In this document: positions 1 to 4,970 of the stretch, one piece after another
How the letters are laid out: every line of letters begins with the position of its first letter
How positions within the stretch are numbered: position 1 is the stretch's first letter
Assembly (NCBI GenBank): GCA_002691365.1
Contig: NZHL01000010.1
Span: 43,981 to 49,390 of the forward strand
From: Fidelibacterota bacterium
GTDB taxonomy: Bacteria; Fidelibacterota; Marinisomatia; Marinisomatales; S15-B10
Direction of reading: 5' to 3'
Length of the DNA: 5,410 bases
Position numbers and translations under genes: made by a program
The notes under the pieces: generated by a model
The model's input: only the letters and a program-made list of their open reading frames with translations
Told to the model about the DNA's origin: nothing
The model's database searches: none

Positions 1-1704
1 AATGATGTAAATGTTTCAAAATCACCAAATTGGTTAAAAGATAAATTAAAAAAAAATAATATTCAGTCTATTAATTCAATTGTAGATATTTCTAATTTGG
101 TTTTATTAGAATTTGGTCATCCTATTCATATTTTTGATTTAGATAAATTAGAAACTAAAAATATTAATATTAGAAGAGCTTTATCTAAAGAGAAATTTTT
201 AACACTAGATGGCAATAATAGAGTTTTAAATAAGAATAATTTGCTAATTTGTGATTCAAAAACACCAATTGCAATTGCCGGTGTAATGGGTGGTAAACAT
301 ACAGAAGTTACTGAATCAACAAAAAATATTTTAATCGAGTGTGCATATTTCGACCCAGTATGTATTAGAAAATCTTCTAAAGGATTAGGTTTGTCTACAG
401 ATGCATCAAAAAGGTTTGAAAGAGGTGTTGATTTTGATGATCATGATAAGGTGATTAATAGAACTTTATCATTAATCAATGATTTGACAGAAAAAAGTCT
501 ATCTAATATTGAAGAGAATGATTTTTATCCTCAAGAAATAATGTTAAAAGAAATATCTTTTAATAAGAAAAAGGTTTCAAATCAAATTGGAATTGAATTA
601 AATGATAGTTTTATAAAAAAGACTTTAATTGGTTTAGAAATAAATTTTTCTGAAAAAGGTGATGATTATAAATGTATTATTCCTTCTTTTAGACCTGATA
701 TTGAAAGACCTATTGATTTAACCGAAGAATTTGCTAGAGTTTATGGATTTGATAAAATACCCAATAAATTTTCCTACACTAGTGATTTAAACTCAATATT
801 TATTGACAAAGAAGATTATATCGATAGGTTGAAAAGTTATTTTTCTTCTGTTGGTTTTAATGAAATCATGTCTAATTCACTGATCAATCCAGAAAAGGAA
901 TTCTTTTTTCCTAAAAAGGAATATGTTGAAATATCAAACCCTCTAAGTTTAGAGATGTCATCAATGAGAACAAATTTAATAACAGGTTTGATAAACTCAG
1001 TTTCATATAATATTAGACATGGAGAAAAAAACCTCTCATTTTATGAATATGGTACTGTATTTGAAATGAAAGATAATAAAAGAAATGAAGAATTTAATTT
1101 TTCAGGAATCATAACAGGTAAAAGTATTGAAAAGGGATGGAGGCAAGCTGAATCAAAAAATGATTTTTATTTACTTAAAGGGTGTTTGGCTAATTTTTTA
1201 AAATATTACAATATTGATTATTCAATTTCTAAATCAAATATTCATGAATTTTTAAATAATGAAATATCTTTTTCTAAAGATGATAATGTTTTATTTATCA
1301 TTGGCCAAATTAATAAAACTATTTTAAAAAAATTCAAAATTGACCAAGAAATATTTTTGTTTGATTCTAAGTTGTCAACTTTGTCAAAATTAAATTATTT
1401 TTCTAAGTATAATAATATACCCATTTATCCATCTATAACTAGAGATCTTTCATTAACAGTATTAAAATCTCTTGAGACAGAAAATATCATATCTAATATT
1501 AAAAAATTCGGGACTGATTTATTGGAGAATATTAGACTGTATGATATTTATGAGGGTGATCAAATTGATTCAAATTGCAAAAGTGTAACTTTTGAATTAA
1601 CGTTCAGATCTGTTGAAAGAACTTTGGTTGACGTTGATGTTGATGAGATAATGAATAAAATTATTTTAGAGACATCTTCAACTTTAAATGCTAAATTAAG
1701 ATAA
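1..1704 (+). CDS. pheT: Phenylalanine--tRNA ligase beta subunit, 5'-truncated
   Basis: This is the beta subunit of the cytoplasmic alpha2-beta2 enzyme that charges tRNA-Phe; beta carries the editing, tRNA-binding and structural domains. Reading frame 1 is open from base 1, so the gene starts before the window and TTG at 97 is an internal Leu codon. The 567 visible residues begin in the B3/4 editing domain (about 1-150), with E-F-G-H-P-I-H-x-F-D at 37-46 and G-V-M-G-G at 94-98. By my alignment, Gly97 and Glu113 match the E. coli editing-pocket residues Gly318 and Glu334. B5 follows (about 185-253), where Asp233, Asp239, Glu242 and Glu243 keep the spacing of the family's Mg2+ ligands. Next comes the catalytically inactive synthetase-like core (about 260-460, with N-P-L-S near its middle), then an intact FDX-ACB anticodon-binding domain (about 474-567, ending N-A-K-L-R). 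About 220 N-terminal residues (tRNA-binding OB fold and B1) lie outside. pheS is probably upstream but is not visible. Confidence 0.97.
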   Translation, partial: NDVNVSKSPNWLKDKLKKNNIQSINSIVDISNLVLLEFGHPIHIFDLDKLETKNINIRRALSKEKFLTLDGNNRVLNKNNLLICDSKTPIAIAGVMGGKHTEVTESTKNILIECAYFDPVCIRKSSKGLGLSTDASKRFERGVDFDDHDKVINRTLSLINDLTEKSLSNIEENDFYPQEIMLKEISFNKKKVSNQIGIELNDSFIKKTLIGLEINFSEKGDDYKCIIPSFRPDIERPIDLTEEFARVYGFDKIPNKFSYTSDLNSIFIDKEDYIDRLKSYFSSVGFNEIMSNSLINPEKEFFFPKKEYVEISNPLSLEMSSMRTNLITGLINSVSYNIRHGEKNLSFYEYGTVFEMKDNKRNEEFNFSGIITGKSIEKGWRQAESKNDFYLLKGCLANFLKYYNIDYSISKSNIHEFLNNEISFSKDDNVLFIIGQINKTILKKFKIDQEIFLFDSKLSTLSKLNYFSKYNNIPIYPSITRDLSLTVLKSLETENIISNIKKFGTDLLENIRLYDIYEGDQIDSNCKSVTFELTFRSVERTLVDVDVDEIMNKIILETSSTLNAKLR

Positions 1705-1705
1705 T

Positions 1706-1903
1706 ATGGACACAGAATTACCATTTCTTTCATCGTTAGAGGATAAAGTAAAGAACGCAATTGTTGAGATTAAAAGGTTGCGAGCAAATGAGACCACAGT
1801 CTCTACTTCTCTAAACAATTCTTCTAATGATGATTTAAAAATTAGTATTAAAAAGATTATTGATTTAATTGAAAATAACGAACATTTTATTGGAGATAAA
1901 TAA
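1706..1903 (+). CDS. Small coiled-coil protein between pheT and zapA, possibly ZapB-like
   Basis: This 65-residue soluble, charged protein has no signal peptide and no membrane segment. Residues 8-29 carry a clean heptad pattern (Leu8, Leu11, Val15, Ala18, Ile22, Leu25), predicting a short coiled coil. A Ser/Asn-rich linker (about 30-42) follows, then a second amphipathic helix (about 44-60, Ile/Leu-rich). ATG at 1706 lies one base after the pheT stop, and the TAA stop shares its last A with the zapA start, so translation with both neighbours is probably coupled. Small coiled-coil proteins occur in the same slot before zapA in Bacteroidota genomes, where they are sometimes labelled ZapB-like. 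By analogy it could be a ZapA partner that bundles or anchors the FtsZ ring. The family is not recognised from sequence alone. That it is a real gene is fairly sure because of its tight packing; its function is a guess. Confidence 0.75.
   Translation: MDTELPFLSSLEDKVKNAIVEIKRLRANETTVSTSLNNSSNDDLKISIKKIIDLIENNEHFIGDK
1892..1895 (+). promoter_or_regulatory. Shine-Dalgarno-like site for zapA
   Basis: GGAG lies seven bases before the zapA ATG at 1903, inside the last codons of the upstream coiled-coil gene. It supports the ATG that overlaps the upstream stop (TAATG) as the true zapA start. Confidence 0.5.
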
Positions 1904-2202
1904 TGGCTACTGATGGGAATTTAGCAAGAGTATCTATTTTTGGGCATGAATATACTGTTAAAGCTGAAGCTGATGGTAGTTATATTGCTGATGTTGCCAA
2001 ATATGTTGATCAAAAAATGAGAGAAGTTAAAGAACAACTACCTTCATCTCAATCAACATCAAGAATTGCAATTCTTGCTGCTATGAGTATTACAGATGAC
2101 TATTTTGCTGAAAAAACTAAAATGAATAATTTGGTCAATGAAGTTGAAGAAAAAGCTCAAACGCTTTCTGAGGCTTTAGATGAAAATATTCCAGTATATT
2201 AA
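1903..2202 (+). CDS. zapA: Cell division protein ZapA
   Basis: ZapA is a small cytoplasmic protein that binds FtsZ and promotes bundling and cross-linking of protofilaments at the division ring. The 99-residue length is normal for the family. The N-terminal beta region contains V-S-I-F-G-H-E-Y-T-V (about 10-19). It is followed by the conserved helix Y-V-D-Q-K-M (about 34-39) and the signature segment S-R-I-A-I-L-A-A-M-S-I-T-D-D-Y-F (about 53-68). The C-terminal helix (about 70-94) is charged, suits the family's dimer/tetramer coiled coil, and ends in a short tail. The start is fixed by the family alignment, by GGAG seven bases upstream and by the one-base overlap with the preceding coiled-coil gene. 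Placement after pheT is common in several phyla. Probably the last gene of a pheT-orf-zapA translational unit, since a 39-base gap separates it from folD. Confidence 0.92.
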   Translation: MATDGNLARVSIFGHEYTVKAEADGSYIADVAKYVDQKMREVKEQLPSSQSTSRIAILAAMSITDDYFAEKTKMNNLVNEVEEKAQTLSEALDENIPVY

Positions 2203-2241
2203 ATTTTTAACTCATCATTTATTATAGGGATTATTTAATAA

Positions 2242-3105
2242 ATGAAGAAAACACTTATCTTATCTGGTGTTGAAGTAGCAAATCATTTTTACAATTCTGT
2301 TCCTGAACGAATTCAATCACTATTAAATAAAAACATAAAACCTGGATTGGCAGTAATTTTAATTGGAAGTAATCCTGCTTCTAAAATTTATGTTAGAAAA
2401 AAGAGTGAAAAATTTAAAGACTTGGGTATTCATTCAGAAACTTTTTCACTACCTGAAAAAATTCAGCAAAATGAGCTCCTAGAATTAATTGATTCATTAA
2501 ATAAAGATTCTCGATTTACTGGAATCCTTTTACAATTACCTCTACCAAAACATTTAGATTCTAATTATTTGTTAAATAAAATAGATCCAAAAAAAGATGT
2601 CGATGGTTTTCATCCAGAAAATATGGGTCTTCTTTTCTCAGGGAATCCAAGATATATACCCTGTACACCAAAAGGGATAATTAAGATTTTAGAATATTAT
2701 AATATTATTACAGAGCAGTTACATTCTGTAGTCATTGGTAGAAGTAATATTGTGGGAAAACCAATTGCTTCTTTATTATCTTCAAGGTCAGATAAAGGTA
2801 ATTCAACGGTGACTATTTGTCATTCAAAAACATCCAACTTATCTTATTTTACACAACAAGCTGATATTTTAATCGCTGCCGTTGGAATTCCTCAAAAAAT
2901 AAAAGCGAATATGGTTAAAAAAAGTGCCATCATAATTGATGTTGGAATCAATAGAGATAAAAATGGTAAAATAGTAGGGGATGTAGATATAGACTCTGTA
3001 ATTGATAAAGTGGGAGCCATTACTCCAGTTCCAGGTGGTGTTGGACCTATGACAATTGCTATGTTAGTTGAAAATACTATTGAATCAGCTGAGAAATTAC
3101 TATAA
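2242..3105 (+). CDS. folD: Bifunctional methylenetetrahydrofolate dehydrogenase / methenyltetrahydrofolate cyclohydrolase
   Basis: FolD converts 5,10-methylene-THF to 5,10-methenyl-THF with NADP+, then hydrolyses it to 10-formyl-THF, supplying one-carbon units for purine synthesis and initiator tRNA formylation in the cytoplasm. The 287 residues are full length and align with E. coli FolD with almost identical numbering. The catalytic-domain signature N-P-A-S-K-I-Y-V-R-K-K (44-54) has Tyr50 and catalytic Lys54. Gln98 lies in Q-L-P-L-P, and Asp121 in K-D-V-D-G-F-H-P. The Rossmann part has V-I-G-R-S-N-I-V-G-K-P (164-174; Gly166, Arg167 and Ser168 near the cofactor) and ends with P-V-P-G-G-V-G-P-M-T (262-271). 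Every key residue I checked is present, so it should be active. The spacer upstream (2203-2241) has only a weak AGGGA, 11 bases before the start. The stop is doubled (TAATAA), and tRNA-Arg begins three bases after the first TAA. Confidence 0.97.
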   Translation: MKKTLILSGVEVANHFYNSVPERIQSLLNKNIKPGLAVILIGSNPASKIYVRKKSEKFKDLGIHSETFSLPEKIQQNELLELIDSLNKDSRFTGILLQLPLPKHLDSNYLLNKIDPKKDVDGFHPENMGLLFSGNPRYIPCTPKGIIKILEYYNIITEQLHSVVIGRSNIVGKPIASLLSSRSDKGNSTVTICHSKTSNLSYFTQQADILIAAVGIPQKIKANMVKKSAIIIDVGINRDKNGKIVGDVDIDSVIDKVGAITPVPGGVGPMTIAMLVENTIESAEKLL

Positions 3106-3108
3106 TAA

Positions 3109-3182
3109 GCGCCTGTAGCTCAGCTGGATAGAGCGCTAGCCTCCGGAGCTAGAGGTCACAAGTTCAAATCTTGTCAGGCGCA
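3109..3182 (+). tRNA. tRNA-Arg (anticodon CCG)
   Basis: A complete 74-base cloverleaf folds by eye. The acceptor stem is 3109-3115 (GCGCCTG) with 3175-3181 (CAGGCGC), seven perfect pairs. The D stem is GCTC/GAGC (3118-3121 and 3131-3134), with A-G-C-T-G-G-A-T-A in the loop. The anticodon stem is CTAGC/GCTAG (3136-3140 and 3148-3152). The loop CTCCGGA places the anticodon CCG at 3143-3145, reading CGG. The variable loop is AGGTC. The T stem is ACAAG/CTTGT, with loop TTCAAAT (3163-3169). The discriminator is A3182, and no CCA is encoded, so the tail must be added by a nucleotidyltransferase. The A after G-G in the D loop fits the A20 identity element of bacterial tRNA-Arg. The gene sits three bases after folD and 20 bases before the next start, so it may be cut from a longer transcript; I see no clear promoter of its own. 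Confidence 0.97.
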
Positions 3183-3190
3183 CTTAAAAA

Positions 3191-3195
3191 AAGGA
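3191..3195 (+). promoter_or_regulatory. Shine-Dalgarno site for the serine hydrolase gene
   Basis: AAGGA lies seven bases before ATG 3203, in the 20-base spacer after the tRNA. It fixes the hydrolase start. If RNase Z cuts after the tRNA discriminator base (3182), the downstream mRNA would begin with a leader of about 20 bases carrying this site. Confidence 0.6.
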
Positions 3196-3202
3196 TATCA
3201 TA

Positions 3203-4537
3203 ATGTACAATTCATTAAAAACCATCATTTGTATTTTTATAGTGACCTCAATTCTTTTTTCTCAAAGAGAAAATGAGGTATTTAAATATGTAGATCCGTT
3301 AAAAGTTGACATGAATGTAATTCATCTTCAGAAAATTGACGATTTAATTAAAGATAGAATTGCAAAAGGTGAGGTGGCAGGAACTGTTGCATTAGTCATC
3401 AAAGATCAATCTATTGTATATGAAAAAGCATTTGGGTTTGCTGATATTAAAAATCAAAAAAAAATGAACAAAAATACTATTTTTACTTTAGCAAGCATGT
3501 CAAAATTAATGACAACCGTTGGTGCTTTAATTCTACATGACAAAGGTATGTTTTTCATGGATACAGAGTTAGCTGATATTCTACCTGAATTTTCAAATCC
3601 AGATGTTTTTGTTTCTTACAATAAAAATAATGGAAAAATTAAAACTAGAAAAGCTACAGAGCCAATATTAATGAAGCATTTGTTTACACATACTTCTGGA
3701 ATTCCCTATCCAATATTTGTTGATGATAATTTCGGAAGAGATGTTTATTTAAAATCAGGCGTCCAGTCTGCTTTTCCTGACTTTTCTATCACTCTTGAGG
3801 AAAATATAAAAAAATTATCTAAGCTTCCTCTTTTTCATGAACCCGGTGAAACATATACTTATGGATTAAATATGGATGTTTTGGGAAGAGTGATAGAAGT
3901 ATTAGATGGTAGACCTTTTTCAAAGTTTATGGAAGATGAGTTGTTTGGACCATTAAAACTTGAAGCTACAGGCTTTGGAATTGATTCATCACAATGGGAT
4001 CGAATCGCAAGCATTTATTCATATGATGAAAAAGGAGAACTCATTCTTTTTAAGGATTTACAAGATTTTCCTGATTCAGATCAAAATGAATTAATTAAAT
4101 ACCCACATTTACGTTTTAATCATGAACATTACAAAAATGATGTTAATAAAATAGCTATGGGTGGAGTAGATATTATGAGTACTGCATATGATTATGGAAA
4201 ATTTTTACAAATGATATTAAACGATGGTAATATGTATGGAAAACAGATTATTAGTAAAAAAACGGCAAGAATGATATACAAGCCATTAGAAGTATTTTAT
4301 GGTGGAGAATTTGTTATAGGATTGGGTGTCAGTGTTGTTCAAAATGAGGAAACAAGTTATTCTAGAGTATCTAATGGCACATTTGGTTGGGGAGGATATT
4401 TTTTTACTGAATGTTGGGCTGACCCAGAAGAAAATATGATTGGAATTTTAATGAATCAAGTTGCACCTTCAAAAGACGAATCTTTCTATAATTATTTTCA
4501 GCATCTTGTTTATTCTTCATTGATGACGGAAGATTAA
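3203..4537 (+). CDS. Secreted serine hydrolase, beta-lactamase family (PF00144; family VIII esterase-like)
   Basis: This 444-residue exported enzyme has the serine beta-lactamase/penicillin-binding-protein fold. Residues 1-20 form a signal peptide (Lys6, then a hydrophobic core, ending L-F-S before Gln21). The nucleophile motif is S-M-S-K (Ser98, Lys101) in T-L-A-S-M-S-K. L-F-T-H-T-S-G (160-166) is the usual family landmark. The second motif is Y-G-L (Tyr220) followed by D-V-L-G-R-V-I-E, the Y-x-L form seen in EstB-type esterases rather than the Y-x-N of class C beta-lactamases. The third element is G-W-G-G (395-398), then W-A-D-P (405-408), in place of K-T-G. The catalytic set therefore looks complete. 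Substrates in this family range over short-chain esters, D-amino peptides and beta-lactams and cannot be read from sequence. No T9SS tail is present, so it is probably periplasmic or surface-bound. It touches the next gene (TAAATG), suggesting joint function. Antibiotic resistance is not implied. Confidence 0.9.
   Translation: MYNSLKTIICIFIVTSILFSQRENEVFKYVDPLKVDMNVIHLQKIDDLIKDRIAKGEVAGTVALVIKDQSIVYEKAFGFADIKNQKKMNKNTIFTLASMSKLMTTVGALILHDKGMFFMDTELADILPEFSNPDVFVSYNKNNGKIKTRKATEPILMKHLFTHTSGIPYPIFVDDNFGRDVYLKSGVQSAFPDFSITLEENIKKLSKLPLFHEPGETYTYGLNMDVLGRVIEVLDGRPFSKFMEDELFGPLKLEATGFGIDSSQWDRIASIYSYDEKGELILFKDLQDFPDSDQNELIKYPHLRFNHEHYKNDVNKIAMGGVDIMSTAYDYGKFLQMILNDGNMYGKQIISKKTARMIYKPLEVFYGGEFVIGLGVSVVQNEETSYSRVSNGTFGWGGYFFTECWADPEENMIGILMNQVAPSKDESFYNYFQHLVYSSLMTED
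4528..4532 (+). promoter_or_regulatory. Shine-Dalgarno-like site for the 139-residue exported protein
   Basis: GGAAG lies five bases before ATG 4538, within the last codons of the hydrolase gene. It supports this start and fits terminating ribosomes re-initiating at TAAATG. Confidence 0.4.
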
Positions 4538-4957
4538 ATGTTAAAAAAACTTTTCATTATTTTATGTTTTTCTAATCATCTTATTTCTCAAGATTATAAA
4601 ATTGAAGAATTGATGAATGTTAAGTGGCATTACCAAGGTTCTTATTATTTTATGGAAGGAAATGAAGTATTTGTTGATAAAGAAAAAAAAAGAAAGAATG
4701 ATTTTTTTATATTAAGAGAAAATAATTCTAAAGAAGAATTGATTTATGGTAAAAAAATAAAGAATCAATGGGAACATGCTCCTCATGGTAAAATTTTAAT
4801 GTTTTATGATAATTCAGATGAAAAGATAAGTGCTATCCCCTTAAGAATTTCAAAAATAGATAGAGATAAAAGTGGTAAAATAAAAATGATCTCGCTTCGA
4901 ATTTACATTATCGAAACAAGATCATTTTTCTATGGTATTTATACTAGAAAAAAATAA
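4538..4957 (+). CDS. Small exported protein of unknown function, coupled to the serine hydrolase
   Basis: I do not recognise this 139-residue protein. Residues 1-17 look like a signal peptide (M-L-K-K, a hydrophobic core, ending L-I-S before Gln18), so the mature protein would be about 122 residues. The mature part is strongly charged and Lys-rich, with alternating hydrophobic and aromatic residues suggesting many short beta strands: W-H-Y-Q-G-S-Y-Y-F near 30-38, I-P-L-R-I-S in the second half, and F-F-Y-G-I-Y-T-R-K-K at the end. An initial Trp strand and a closing aromatic strand are loosely reminiscent of small lipocalin-like barrels, but no diagnostic motif supports that. It has no transmembrane segment after the signal and no lipobox; Cys10 lies in the hydrophobic core without the right context. 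The start abuts the hydrolase stop with no gap, so co-expression and perhaps a common task in the envelope are likely. An A9 run at 4683-4691 lies inside the gene. Confidence 0.75.
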   Translation: MLKKLFIILCFSNHLISQDYKIEELMNVKWHYQGSYYFMEGNEVFVDKEKKRKNDFFILRENNSKEELIYGKKIKNQWEHAPHGKILMFYDNSDEKISAIPLRISKIDRDKSGKIKMISLRIYIIETRSFFYGIYTRKK

Positions 4958-4970
4958 AGTATATTTATTT
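4952..4970. terminator. Possible weak bidirectional terminator between convergent genes
   Basis: AAATAAA (4952-4958) and TTTATTT (4964-4970) form a perfect 7-base inverted repeat around a 5-base loop. It covers the stop codons of both converging genes. The stem is only A/T, so the hairpin would be weak. Its arms give a U-rich end on either strand. Position favours a shared transcription end; stability argues against it. Confidence 0.25.

Noticed and set aside
97..1704. pheT starting at TTG 97
   Set aside because: The frame is open back to base 1 and encodes conserved PheT B3/4 sequence (S-P-N-W-L, I-V-D-I-S-N), so TTG 97 is an internal Leu codon.
1560..1760. 66-residue - strand reading frame
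   Set aside because: It lies opposite the conserved FDX-ACB end of pheT and the start of the coiled-coil gene. It resembles no protein I know and is an antisense shadow.
2203..2241. Promoter before folD (TATTAT-like box), or a 6S RNA gene after zapA
   Set aside because: A -10-like string is expected by chance in sequence this AT-rich and no convincing -35 pairs with it. The 39-base gap is too short for 6S RNA.
3109..3182. tRNA-Arg as an integration site for a mobile element
   Set aside because: I see no repeat of the tRNA 3' end downstream and no integrase or phage gene, and the downstream genes have the same base composition as the rest.
3203..3262. Lipoprotein signal in the hydrolase
   Set aside because: Cys10 lies inside the hydrophobic core and lacks a proper lipobox; cleavage before Gln21 fits better. 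The same applies to Cys10 of the 139-residue protein.
3203..4537. Antibiotic-resistance beta-lactamase
   Set aside because: The Y-x-N and K-T-G boxes of class C enzymes are replaced by Y-G-L and G-W-G-G, so only the fold, not beta-lactam resistance, is supported.
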